Positions 36,628 to 46,453 of a stretch of 64,000 nt of DNA are shown here, in pieces; position 1 is the stretch's first letter; each line of letters begins with the position of its first letter. The DNA comes from Catenovulum sediminis (GTDB taxonomy: Bacteria > Pseudomonadota > Gammaproteobacteria > Enterobacterales > Alteromonadaceae). The stretch spans positions 2,356,001 to 2,420,000 of the forward strand of contig NZ_CP041660.1 of the NCBI RefSeq assembly GCF_007289895.1. Direction: 5' to 3'. The position numbers and the translations under genes were made by a program. The notes beneath the pieces were generated by a model, which saw nothing but the letters and a program-made list of their open reading frames with translations, had not been told where the DNA came from and did not search any database.

Positions 36628-37809
36628 ATGCTCGCTAGACTATTATTCAAAATACGATTCGCAAGATTATTGTTGGTATGTATAGGCATCTTCAGTGTTG
36701 GAGTAAATGCCCAAACCGAACTTAAACCTTCACCTATTAACGTATCAGTGATGGTGCCTGTAGAAAAAGGAACGCCATTTTGGGGGGATTTTGAGTCTTT
36801 TATGACGGCTGTTGCGAAAGACTTAAATATGCAATTAACGTTTTTTCGTTTTCCCCTGGAGAAAACAAATCGCTTTTCATTTATACGTCGCTTTACCGAA
36901 CTGACCAAGCAATCAGATAAACCTGATTATATCGTTAGTGTATTTAAAGTGGGGGTAGAGCCCCAACTGGTAAAATTAGCAGAGCAGGCCAAGATAGGTT
37001 TTGTCTCTGTCAATGCCGCGTTGTCTAAAGAGCTGTACAAGCAAATAGGTCATCCGCAACAACATTCAAGATATTGGTTAGCACATGTTGCGCACGATAA
37101 TGTTAAAGCTGGACAGCAATTAGTTGATTTGTTGGTCAATCAAGCAATGAATTACACTTTACCGGGTGAACAAATTAATATTTTAGGGATTACCGGCCCA
37201 TCGCATAGCTATGTTGCGAAACAGCGGCAACAAGGTTTGGTAGAAGGGGTTAAAAAATATAAAAATGTGAACCTTTTAGAGGTGGTGCATAGTGACTGGG
37301 AAAGTAAAAAAGCGGTTAAACAGGCCAGCCTATTTTTAAAACAGCCTGACCCTGTTGATATTGTTTGGACTGCCAGTGACAGTATTGCAGCCGGTGTCTA
37401 CATGGCTCAAAAAACATTAAATAAAGACAATGCCCCGTTAATAGTGGGGGGCTTTGACTGGAGCGAAACCAGCTTTGAACTGCTCGACAAAGGTTACAAC
37501 TATTATAGTTTAGGTGGTCACTTTATGGATGGGGGCTGGGCGCTGATTTTGCTATATGATCACTTTTTTGGCTATGACATAGTCCGTAAACGCAAGGGTA
37601 TTTATAATACTGAGTTGAGTTCTATCGATGCGGTCAACCAACAGCAGATACATACATGGATTAGAGAGAGAAAATGGGACAGCGTGGAGTTTACAAAATT
37701 TACGCAGACGCATAACCCAGACATTCTCAAAAATGGCTACAAATTTGAATTAGCAATGTATCATGCGTTACCTGTTATCGTAAAAGAAAAAAAGCAATCG
37801 GGCTTGTAA
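36628..37809 (+). CDS. Lone periplasmic sugar-type substrate-binding protein
   Basis: A 393-residue exported protein with a signal peptide (about 1-28, ending VNA). The body resembles Peripla_BP_4 proteins such as ribose-binding or LacI-type sensors: SVMVPVEKGTPFWGDF at the start of lobe 1, ILGITGPSHSYVAKQRQQGL and VWTASDSIAAGVYMA in lobe 2. No ABC permease or ATPase lies nearby, so it may serve a distant transporter or act as the sensing partner of a membrane regulator. Its ligand is unknown. Confidence 0.78.
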   Translation: MLARLLFKIRFARLLLVCIGIFSVGVNAQTELKPSPINVSVMVPVEKGTPFWGDFESFMTAVAKDLNMQLTFFRFPLEKTNRFSFIRRFTELTKQSDKPDYIVSVFKVGVEPQLVKLAEQAKIGFVSVNAALSKELYKQIGHPQQHSRYWLAHVAHDNVKAGQQLVDLLVNQAMNYTLPGEQINILGITGPSHSYVAKQRQQGLVEGVKKYKNVNLLEVVHSDWESKKAVKQASLFLKQPDPVDIVWTASDSIAAGVYMAQKTLNKDNAPLIVGGFDWSETSFELLDKGYNYYSLGGHFMDGGWALILLYDHFFGYDIVRKRKGIYNTELSSIDAVNQQQIHTWIRERKWDSVEFTKFTQTHNPDILKNGYKFELAMYHALPVIVKEKKQSGL

Positions 37810-37880
37810 TTAATTGAAGCGCCCTAATAAACATTGCTGTTGTGTTCTAATTATAAAATGGAAAATTCGAGATTTAACTT

Positions 37881-39920
37881 ATGACTAACCCGTTAATGTC
37901 ACAGAGCAGCTTACCGCTATTTTCGCAAATAAAGCCTGAGCATATTTTACCCGCGGTTGAAGAAGCAATTGCTGAATGCAAAACAACAATAGAGCAGGTT
38001 GTAAAACAAGACAATTATAGTTGGCAGAGTGTGGTTGAGCCATTAGATGAAGTGGATGATCGGTTGAGTAAAATTTGGTCACCTGTATCGCACTTACATT
38101 CAGTTGCAGATAGCGAAGCATTGCGTCAGGCCTATGAAGCTTGTTTACCGTTATTGTCTGAATACGGGACCTTTGTTGGCCAACATCAGGGACTGTACAA
38201 AGCCTACCAAGCCATTAAAGACAGCGCTGAATATGCTAAGTTGTCTGTTGCACAAAAAAAATCATTAGACAACGCACTGCGAGATTTTAAGTTATCAGGC
38301 GTGAGTTTGCCCGATGATAAAAAGCAGCGTTATGGTGAGATTCGGCAGCGTCTTTCTGAATTATCAACGCAATTTTCTAATAATGTGCTGGATGCAACAC
38401 AAGGCTGGCGTAAACACATTACAGACGAGAAAATGTTAAGTGGTCTGCCAGAAAGTGCAATTGCCGCAGCGGCGCAAGCAGCGAAGGATAAATCGTTAGA
38501 CGGATGGTTGTTTACTTTGGAGTTTCCAAGCTATTTGCCGGTGATGATGTATGCCGATAATAGAACGCTGCGAGAGGAGATGTATACCGCATTTTGTACG
38601 CGTGCTTCAGAGCAAGGCCCTAATGCAGGTAAATGGGATAATACTGAGGTCATGAACGAAATTTTGAAACTACGTCATGAATTAGCTCATTTATTGGATT
38701 TTGAAACCTATGCGCATGAATCTTTAGCCACCAAAATGGCAGAATCGCCGCAACAAGTGTTAGATTTTTTATATGATCTGGGTGAGAAGAGTCAATCTCA
38801 AGCACAGGCCGAACTCGATGAGTTGCGAGCATTTGCCAAAGAAGCGCATAATGTTGAAACTTTGCAAGCTTGGGATATGAGTTATTATGCTGAAAAATTA
38901 AAACAGCAAAAATATGCGATATCCGATGAAGTTTTACGTCCGTATTTTCCAGAAGAGCGTGTTATATCCGGGTTGTTTACAACAGTGCAGAAACTTTTTG
39001 GTATAAAAATCAAACAAAAAGAAGATGTTCAGGTTTGGCATGAGAGTGTACGTTTTTACGAAATTTTTGATCAGAATGACAAACTAAAAGGCAGTTTTTA
39101 TTTCGATCTTTACGCGCGTGAAGGCAAGCGTGGCGGCGCTTGGATGGATGTTTGTGTCGGCCAAAGACGAAAAGCGAATGGTGATTTACAACTCCCTGTG
39201 GCGTATTTAACCTGCAACTTTAATAAACCTGTCGGCGATAAACCTGCCTTATTTACACATGGAGAAGTGGAAACCTTATTCCATGAATTTGGTCATGGAT
39301 TACATCATATGTTAACTCAAGTGGATGTCAGTGCGGTTGCTGGCATTAGTGGTGTTGCTTGGGATGCGGTTGAGTTACCCAGTCAATTTTTAGAAAACTG
39401 GTGCTGGCAACCGCAAGCTCTCGAGTTTATTTCAGGTCATTATGAAACCGGCGAACCTTTGCCCAAGGATTTACTGGACAAAATGTTAGCCGCCAAAAAC
39501 TTTCAGTCAGCCATGATGATGTTGCGCCAGTTAGAATTTTCTCTATTTGATTTTGAACTGCATCTAGAATATGACGCCAATAAAGGAATTGATATTCAAC
39601 AAAAAATAGATCAGGTTCGCGATAAAATCGCTGTTTCAAAGCCACCTGCATTTAATCGCTTCCAGCATGGTTTCAGCCATATTTTTGCTGGCGGTTATGC
39701 TGCGGGTTATTACAGTTACAAGTGGGCTGAAGTTCTATCTGCCGATGCATTTTCTCGCTTTGAAGAAGAAGGCATATTTAACCAAGAGACAGGGCGTTCG
39801 TTCCTACACAATATCCTTGAAATGGGTGGCTCCAAAGAGCCGATGGAGTTATTCAAAGGGTTTCGAGGCCGAGAACCACAAGTGGATGCCTTGTTGAGGC
39901 ATTGTGGTATCAGCGTTTAA
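37881..39920 (+). CDS. prlC: Oligopeptidase A
   Basis: A 679-residue cytoplasmic M3 zinc metallopeptidase that degrades short peptides and cleaved signal peptides. The zinc motif is H468-E-F-G-H472, followed by the distal Glu in the ISGVAWDAVELPSQF segment. Length and C-terminus (RGREPQVDALLRHCGI) match E. coli PrlC. It is convergent with bioH. Confidence 0.95.
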   Translation: MTNPLMSQSSLPLFSQIKPEHILPAVEEAIAECKTTIEQVVKQDNYSWQSVVEPLDEVDDRLSKIWSPVSHLHSVADSEALRQAYEACLPLLSEYGTFVGQHQGLYKAYQAIKDSAEYAKLSVAQKKSLDNALRDFKLSGVSLPDDKKQRYGEIRQRLSELSTQFSNNVLDATQGWRKHITDEKMLSGLPESAIAAAAQAAKDKSLDGWLFTLEFPSYLPVMMYADNRTLREEMYTAFCTRASEQGPNAGKWDNTEVMNEILKLRHELAHLLDFETYAHESLATKMAESPQQVLDFLYDLGEKSQSQAQAELDELRAFAKEAHNVETLQAWDMSYYAEKLKQQKYAISDEVLRPYFPEERVISGLFTTVQKLFGIKIKQKEDVQVWHESVRFYEIFDQNDKLKGSFYFDLYAREGKRGGAWMDVCVGQRRKANGDLQLPVAYLTCNFNKPVGDKPALFTHGEVETLFHEFGHGLHHMLTQVDVSAVAGISGVAWDAVELPSQFLENWCWQPQALEFISGHYETGEPLPKDLLDKMLAAKNFQSAMMMLRQLEFSLFDFELHLEYDANKGIDIQQKIDQVRDKIAVSKPPAFNRFQHGFSHIFAGGYAAGYYSYKWAEVLSADAFSRFEEEGIFNQETGRSFLHNILEMGGSKEPMELFKGFRGREPQVDALLRHCGISV

Positions 39921-39950
39921 TATTTTAACACTTTAATTCAGCGTAACTCT

Positions 39951-40697
39951 TTAAGTCAGCCCACTGAGTTTTTGCAATAATACTTGCAAAAACTCCTCTG
40001 GGTGTGAAATGAAGGGGGCATGGGATGCCTTGTTAAAGATATGTTTGTCCGAATGCGGTTGCAATTGATGGATGGGATCAATGGCTGCCTTGGGCACTAA
40101 ACTATCTAATTTTCCATACAAGCGGACAGTAGGTTGATGAATTTCTGCAATTTTATCGGTTAAATCGGCCTCTGCTAAAATTTGTAATCCCCCAGATAAT
40201 GCCGCTGGAGCGGGTGGCGCATAAGTCAGTAATAACGCTTTAAAAGCTTTGATATCTTGACGCGCACTTCGACTGCCCATCGCCTGAATCGCCAAAAAAC
40301 GCTCCAGTGTTTTATTGTAGTCTTCTGCTAATTGCTGTTGAAAATCAGTCAGAACATGGGCTTGAATGCCTTGCCAGTTACTTTTTTGGGCAAAACAGGG
40401 GGTTGAAGCTATGGTAATTAAAGCGTCTGTTTTTTCTTTGTTGTTCAAGGCAATGTTTTGTGCGACTAAACCACCGAGTGACCAACCAATAATAATTCCG
40501 GGCTGTTGTATATTTTGCGCGACTTGTTGGCTAATTTGGTCTAAATTATAAGTTTGTGGCAAGTTATCAATAGATTCACCGTAACCGGGTAAGTCTAATA
40601 AAGTAACGTCATATAGATGTGATAACTTTTCTGCAATAGGCCGCCAGACAGCACGATTCATGCCCCAGCCGTGAATAAAATATAGGTGCGACTTCAT
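39951..40697 (-). CDS. bioH: Pimeloyl-ACP methyl ester carboxylesterase
   Basis: A 248-residue alpha/beta hydrolase that releases pimeloyl-ACP for biotin synthesis. The oxyanion-hole segment is FIHGWGMN, the nucleophile Ser sits in GWSLGG, the acid Asp lies in YGKLDSLVP and the His in ASHAPFISHP. It is divergent from the comF gene with only 24 bp between the starts, the same arrangement as bioH/gntX in E. coli, which supports the assignment. Confidence 0.92.
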   Translation of the reverse strand: MKSHLYFIHGWGMNRAVWRPIAEKLSHLYDVTLLDLPGYGESIDNLPQTYNLDQISQQVAQNIQQPGIIIGWSLGGLVAQNIALNNKEKTDALITIASTPCFAQKSNWQGIQAHVLTDFQQQLAEDYNKTLERFLAIQAMGSRSARQDIKAFKALLLTYAPPAPAALSGGLQILAEADLTDKIAEIHQPTVRLYGKLDSLVPKAAIDPIHQLQPHSDKHIFNKASHAPFISHPEEFLQVLLQKLSGLT

Positions 40698-40721
40698 AAC
40701 TTATAAGATATTGGGAAATAC

Positions 40722-41411
40722 ATGGACAGAATTTTATCACATATCAAAAACAAAACGCCCAGTCTGTGTGTATTTTGCGATGCAAATAGTCATGCCAATA
40801 AATTGGTGTGTGACATTTGCTTTCAAGATTGGTATGAACATAGTGATTTTATACATTGGGGAGATATTTTACAGTTTTCATCTGCCCAAAATAGTATTGA
40901 GGCTAGCGGTTTATCTTCTGTGTATTGTTTGGCTGAGCATCAACCCCCATTTTCTCAATTAATTACCCAGTATAAATACAAAGCGGATCGTATCGCGCAA
41001 TCGGCATTGTCGCAAATTATCGCGGCTGCGCCGCCCAAGTTACCTCAGTTTGATATCATCAGTGCTGTCCCTATGCATTGGACACGTTTATCTACGCGCG
41101 GATTTAATCAAGCACAATGGATTGCAGAACAACTTAGCCCATTTATTGATGCACAATTGCTGCCTATTTTGCAACGCAATAAGCGAACCAAGCGGCAAGC
41201 TGAATTAGATGCAAAAGAGCGGAAGCTGAACTTGCAATCTGCTTTTACACTCAATAAAGACTATTCGGTGGAAGGCTTATCTATCCTGCTTGTTGACGAT
41301 GTGGTCACCACGGGTAGCACAATTAATACAATCGCACAGCTGCTGCGCGCGCAAGGCGCAAAGCAGGTTTCGGCGATTACTTTAAGTTGGGCTAAACTCG
41401 ACCATGAATAA
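40722..41411 (+). CDS. ComF/GntX-family phosphoribosyltransferase-like protein
   Basis: A 229-residue cytoplasmic protein. An N-terminal Cys cluster (CVFCDANSHANKLVCDICF) looks like a zinc ribbon. The C-terminal part holds the PRPP-binding motif LLVDDVVTTGSTINT. ComF proteins act in DNA uptake in competent species; the exact role of GntX-type proteins is less clear. It lies divergent to bioH, as in E. coli, but here a peptidase gene separates it from nfuA. It is convergent with that peptidase with 3 bp between. Confidence 0.88.
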   Translation: MDRILSHIKNKTPSLCVFCDANSHANKLVCDICFQDWYEHSDFIHWGDILQFSSAQNSIEASGLSSVYCLAEHQPPFSQLITQYKYKADRIAQSALSQIIAAAPPKLPQFDIISAVPMHWTRLSTRGFNQAQWIAEQLSPFIDAQLLPILQRNKRTKRQAELDAKERKLNLQSAFTLNKDYSVEGLSILLVDDVVTTGSTINTIAQLLRAQGAKQVSAITLSWAKLDHE

Positions 41412-41414
41412 CGG

Positions 41415-43933
41415 TTAGCGCTCTTGTAACAGATGGGAAAAATACAAAGCATTGGTCAACAAGCGTTCGGTTGCATACCAATATCCGCGAAATAATGGAT
41501 TGTCAGTAAATGCAATAACCTGACCTTTACCCTTGCTTTGTGCGGTTAATGCGGTGGTATTGCGCAGCGACTTGACATTTTCTTTACTTGCATAGCCTGC
41601 GAGCAGAGGGCTATCGGTGTATTTTATAACATCTAAAAACGGTTGGCTGGCATTGAGCAGCATCACTCTGTCGTTTCTAAAAATCGGTAAGTTTTCTGTA
41701 TAATAAGCGAATGTTAGTGGATGTGAGCTGTCGAGTTGACTGTTAAAAACAGTCCCAGATATGCGCATTTCACTCAGTAGTTTGTCTTTATCTGCATACT
41801 TTAGTTGATCGGTATTAAATTCGGACATTAAGTCACTTTCAGACAAAAACTCATTGCGAATCAGGCGCTGCTGACTGGCCCACAAGGTTGCACGTTTGGT
41901 TGTGATTAAGGTACCACCATCTTCTACCCAATTGATAATGCGCTGAGCGAGAATTGAAGGCAAGCTTTGATAATCACCATCGACCATAATAAGATGGCTA
42001 AAATGATTTAAATCAATTAATTCTGGATTCGTTTTATCTAACATAACCAGTGGAAGATGGAGTTTTTTGTCAAAATGAAACCAAACTTCTCCCACTTCCG
42101 TGATACTCACGCCCGAGCCTGCCAAAATTGCTGCTTTGGGGAGTGCTAATGGAACCAGATGTATGCTCCCTAAATCTGGACCTTGTGGTGTGTGTCCGGT
42201 CACCAGATTAAAGTGCATCACATTATATTCTTGCAACAATGCTTTAAACTCACGCAATTTATCTGCTGAGTTATCGGCCGCTAAAACTAATAAGCTGCCG
42301 CTGGAAAATGCTTTAGAGCCTTGCGGTGTGACAGCATTGAGGTCTTTTTCGGTAACTCTGACCGCGATTTTGCGCTTTAGCATTTCGGCCAACAGCGGTG
42401 CGGCTTTGCTATCATGCCATTCTATTAGATAGGCAAGCGCTTTTTGTTGGAAAACATTGGTGTTTTTTTGTTTGCTTGCACGCCAAGCTTGAGACTCTGG
42501 TTTGACGCCAAAAAAGCCTTTGTCAACTTCCTGGTATTGAATGCCATAGGACAGTGCTAAATTCCAATTGGTGACATCATAAAAAGTGTGATCTGAAAAG
42601 CTCGTCTGACGACTGAAAATGCTCTGAATCAAGCTAAATTGTGCTTGTTGTAAGGGGATCCAATAACTGTGAGCTTTTTCAAATAGATGATCGCCAGATT
42701 GGTAATCATCTTTAAGTGGATAAGCTTGAATAGCATGATAATTCAGCAATTGTAAAAATGCGTTTAGCTTGCTTTTGTTATACTTTTCCTGAATTAGAAA
42801 TCCTTTAATGTTGTGTGCTTTCGCCTTTGTGATGGCACTTTTAAAGAACGCCTCTTGATAACTTAACAATGCTTCACGTTTAGCGTTGGCAGCCCGCAAC
42901 ATCGACCAAATCGCGAGTTTCTGATTATCTACGGTGTCTTGGAAAGTGAGTTTACCATTGATGGTATCAAGTATTTGTCCGCGACTATTCGCCTGTTCTA
43001 GTAAGATCCCTAAACTTCCTTGTAAATCAGGGTAGGTTGAGCCTTTTCCAATATAAAAATCGTCAAATCTTTCTTCACTGAAAAACAATTTTTGCTGTTG
43101 GTCAAAAGCTCGAGCAGTGTAATCAGATAAGGTTTTTGTTAATTCAATATTTCGTTCAGGCGTTAAAGGATTGATGCGCTCGGCAACACCCGGCTGGAAA
43201 AAATAACTATGATCTGCCTGCATTTCGTGAAAATCCGCCAGTAAATTGGGTTTCCAGCGTTGAAATTCTTTTACTCTGGCAATCGATTCTATTTGCGTTA
43301 TGGGGAGCCAGTCTCGATTGAGGTCAAACCAATAATGATTTCCCCGTCCACCAGGCCAAGACTCAGCACGGCCCATATGTTGTTTATTTGCTGTTGGAAA
43401 ATCACTATAAAAGGTATTTGCCTGACTGGCGAAGCGGTCATATCCGTCAGGATTGGCGATGACCTCAAACAAAATAACTGAGTCATTTAGCCACTGCCTT
43501 GTTTCTGCCGTGTTGTCGCTCAATAGTTGGTGTATTACATCAATTGCTGCGCGTGTACCGCTGGGTTCATCACCGTGAGATGCGAAACTCAGCCAGATAA
43601 TAATCGGCATTTTTTTTATATCAGGTTTACGGGCATATGGGTTACTTAACTGCTCGTGTGCGATACGGATACTGTCTAAATTTTGTATGTTGTCGGGGAA
43701 GAAATCACGAGTAGCTTCAGCGGCCTGAACTCCTCACTATATCCAAACTGGATGATCTGGGCATTTGTGCTGTTTTGTGCAACATAATCAAGATAACTAT
43801 ATATTTGTTCAGCCCTTAGTTGACTATTGTTAACTTGTTTAGGAAAAAACTGTGCAGGGCTGGTCAGCTGAGCAGCAACTGCATTGTTTAAAAAAAGGGC
43901 TAAAATGAACAAAATATGCAAAACAATGCGCAT
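41415..43933 (-). pseudogene. M14-family zinc carboxypeptidase, exported, frameshifted
   Basis: The 5' part (43933-43676) encodes a signal peptide and LLVISSP. The rest (from 43610) starts at the zinc motif HGDEPSGT and includes FDLNRDW, DFHEMQADHSYFF and GILLEQANSRG. Adding one C on the minus strand to the run at 43695-43698 joins them and gives about 839 residues without another stop. The C-terminal half (about 450-839) has a glutamine-amidotransferase-like look. The intact protein would be a secreted peptidase. It sits between comF and nfuA, splitting the usual bioH-gntX-nfuA set. Confidence 0.85.
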
Positions 43934-44264
43934 TAGGTGCCAAACCTCTGATAAAAGTGATAAACATCAGCACTATAGCATACACTTGCGCCACAAGTTT
44001 AGGCGTTAGCACGGTTTATAAAGCGTTTAGTTGGAGCAAGGTTTGTTTTTAAATCTGCAAACTTAAATTTCCATACATACGTCCTGCTACAGACTAAATC
44101 ACCACAAATGGCTTGTATTAATGTCAGCTCGTACCCACTATACAAGGCATAGTTGGACTTGTTTAAACTTAATTTTCAGCAGCTAGCTCAGCAAGCTTTT
44201 TTGTTGTCGCGATTTTAAGTATCATAGTCTAAATCCGAGTAAAATAGTCAGGTACTAAATACGT
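43934..44264. promoter_or_regulatory. nfuA: nfuA upstream region
   Basis: 331 bp between the divergent peptidase and nfuA genes. The last 35 bp contain an IscR-type-1-like site (44231-44255). The rest is AT-rich and shows no gene or RNA structure. Confidence 0.5.
44231..44255 (+). promoter_or_regulatory. nfuA: IscR type 1 binding site candidate
   Basis: The 25-bp sequence contains CCGAGTAAAATAGTCAGG and agrees with the IscR type 1 consensus at 21 of 25 positions, including the AGTC arm. It ends 9 bp before the nfuA ATG, where it could block transcription. Iron-sulfur control of nfuA is established in other gammaproteobacteria. Confidence 0.65.
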
Positions 44265-44861
44265 ATGAGCGAAACGACTCCATTAGTGACAATATCTGAA
44301 TCAGCAGTGCAACACTTTGCACGCTTATTAGAAAGTCAGCCGCAAGGCACCCAAATTAGAATATTTGTAGTAAACCCAGGTACGCCAAATGCAGAGTGTG
44401 GTGTTTCTTATTGCCCACCCGATGCGGTAGAAGACAATGACTTGCAATTTGATTATGGTGATTTTAGCGCTGTTGTTGATGCCGACAGCAAACCTTATCT
44501 TGAAGAAGCGGTGATTGATTTTGTAACCGATCAAATGGGCTCTCAGTTAACGCTTAAAGCGCCGAATGCAAAAATGCGTAAAGTGGATGAAAACGCGAGT
44601 TTGTTTGAGCGTATTCAGTATGTCATCGTTAGTCAGGTAAACCCTCAACTAGCTAACCATGGTGGTAAAGTTGATTTAATGGAAATTACCGATGAAGGTG
44701 TTGCGATATTGCAATTCGGCGGCGGCTGTAACGGGTGCTCTATGGTTGATGTCACCTTAAAAGAAGGCATTGAGAAGCAATTGTTAGATCAATTCCCTGA
44801 AGAACTGACAGGCGTTAAGGATGTCACCGAGCATCAGGCGGGTTCTCATTCTTATTACTAA
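44265..44861 (+). CDS. nfuA: Fe-S biogenesis protein NfuA
   Basis: A 198-residue scaffold or carrier that delivers Fe-S clusters to target enzymes. The N-terminal degenerate A-type domain (about 1-95) lacks the full Cys set. The Nfu domain holds the cluster-binding C155-x2-C158 in [15 protein letters not shown]. Length matches E. coli NfuA. The upstream IscR-like site suggests induction when Fe-S clusters are short. Confidence 0.96.
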   Translation: MSETTPLVTISESAVQHFARLLESQPQGTQIRIFVVNPGTPNAECGVSYCPPDAVEDNDLQFDYGDFSAVVDADSKPYLEEAVIDFVTDQMGSQLTLKAPNAKMRKVDENASLFERIQYVIVSQVNPQLANHGGKVDLMEITDEGVAILQFGGGCNGCSMVDVTLKEGIEKQLLDQFPEELTGVKDVTEHQAGSHSYY

Positions 44862-44901
44862 TTAATAATGACTAAGTAAGCAGCCAGATTAAGGCGAATC
44901 A

Positions 44902-45171
44902 GTGACAATGCACTGGACTGAAAAATTGGGTCACAACCCAAAGAAAAGCTGGCGGTTATTTTTTATCGGCCTGTTTTTCTTTTGGGTTTTTGCAATACTA
45001 CTTTGGTTTTCAGTTGCTTGGCCTATTTTTGTCTTTTATTTATTAGTTGTTGCTCTAATTGCATCATTTGGTTTAGCCATTTGGGGCTATGTTGGGATAT
45101 TCGCTAATCGTTTTTATCATTTACGCCAACGCCAGGCTGAGTATAAACGGGTATTTTCCACCAAAGACTGA
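44902..45171 (+). CDS. Small two-helix membrane protein, unknown function
   Basis: An 89-residue protein with two hydrophobic segments (about 18-40 and 42-68) and charged ends. No family was recognised. GTG at 44902 has AAGG seven bases upstream; an ATG two codons later is the other option. Its last 68 bases overlap the 3' end of the convergent MATE gene. That is unusual but not impossible, and the codon pattern and membrane topology favour a real gene. Confidence 0.6.
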   Translation: MTMHWTEKLGHNPKKSWRLFFIGLFFFWVFAILLWFSVAWPIFVFYLLVVALIASFGLAIWGYVGIFANRFYHLRQRQAEYKRVFSTKD

Positions 45172-46453
45172 CGCCACGTGCAATCATCATTGCGTGTAGT
45201 GCTAACCAAAGCGCATGATTGCCCAATGATTGCGATACATACCAGACTGGAAAAAACACACCAAATACGGCCATAGCCATGCTGTTTCTCATACTTTTGC
45301 TGTCGGCTAATCCAATAAAAACGCCATCATATAAAAAGCACCAAACGGCGGTTAAAGGCAGTAATATGATGTAAATAATATAGTCAGCTGCAAGAACCCG
45401 GATCACCTCAATATCCGTCATTAAATAAATGATTGATTGGCCGAAAAGCGCGAAAATTAAAGTGTATAAAAAAGCCAATAATAAGCTCAGGTTCAGACAG
45501 TTTCTAATTGTACTTTTTAATGCTGAATAGTTTTTGCCACCATATTGCTTGCCAACCAAAACTTCAGCCGCATAAGCAATGCCATCTAATCCTAATGAAA
45601 TGAGGAGTAAAAAATTCATTAAAACCGCATTCACCGCGACATAATTGACCCCAATACGAGCGCCTTGCATGGTGAGAAAAACAAAACTAATTTCAAGCAT
45701 CAGGGTGCGTAACAATATATCCCGATTGACACGCAGGAAGGGTTTGTAAGCCGATAGTTTTAAAAACTTGGGCCAGTTGGCCAGAGCCGATAACTTTAAT
45801 TTGGGGTAAGCAAAATATAAATAACCGATTAAGCCTGTGTATTCTGCAATCAGGCTAGCTACAGCAACCCCTTTAACGCCCATTTGTAGCAGATATACGG
45901 TGACCAGATCTAAAACTACGTTCATTAAATTAATTAAAATTTGAATCCACATAATTTGTTTGGCATGCCCGTGTGCTAACAGCCAGCCAACTAATACCAG
46001 ATTTAACAGGCTGGCAGGCAGTGAAAATATACGAATATTAAAATAATCACTTGCACTTTTTATTGTTTCTGTTGTCGTATCTGCGAACCAAAGACCTATT
46101 TTCAGATAGGCCGGAGAGAGTAACAAAAAAATAAAACTGGTTAGCAGGGCAATGAAGGCGCCTTGAACAAACAGTTGTGTCGCTGCATCCTTCGGCGCTT
46201 GTGTATTCGCTAATGCTTGCGATGTCATGCCCGTAATGGACATTCTTAAAAAACCAAACAACCAGACCAGAGCCGTTATTAATGTACTGGCAATCGCCAC
46301 GCCCGCCAATAAATGAGCGCCGCTCAAGTGGCCTAAAATGGCAGTATCGACAATACCTAACAAAGGTGTGGTAATATTTGAAATAATCATTGGAACAGCA
46401 ATTGCGAAAATTGCTGACAACTGAGGGGAGCGAAAATAAGAAAATGAGAACAT
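45104..46453 (-). CDS. MATE-family efflux transporter (DinF-like)
   Basis: A 449-residue inner-membrane protein with about twelve hydrophobic helices. Typical DinF stretches are PMIISNITTPLLGIVDTAILGHL (split by variable sites), FGFLRMSITGMTSQALA and LVGWLLAHGHAKQIMWIQI. MATE proteins export cationic drugs using Na+ or H+ gradients; the substrate here is unknown. The ATG at 46453 overlaps the head of the divergent deacetylase gene by 10 bp, so a later start such as TTG at 46420 is possible. The 3' end overlaps a small membrane gene. Confidence 0.9.
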   Translation of the reverse strand: MFSFSYFRSPQLSAIFAIAVPMIISNITTPLLGIVDTAILGHLSGAHLLAGVAIASTLITALVWLFGFLRMSITGMTSQALANTQAPKDAATQLFVQGAFIALLTSFIFLLLSPAYLKIGLWFADTTTETIKSASDYFNIRIFSLPASLLNLVLVGWLLAHGHAKQIMWIQILINLMNVVLDLVTVYLLQMGVKGVAVASLIAEYTGLIGYLYFAYPKLKLSALANWPKFLKLSAYKPFLRVNRDILLRTLMLEISFVFLTMQGARIGVNYVAVNAVLMNFLLLISLGLDGIAYAAEVLVGKQYGGKNYSALKSTIRNCLNLSLLLAFLYTLIFALFGQSIIYLMTDIEVIRVLAADYIIYIILLPLTAVWCFLYDGVFIGLADSKSMRNSMAMAVFGVFFPVWYVSQSLGNHALWLALHAMMIARGVSLWWKIPVYTQPGVGVNDKND

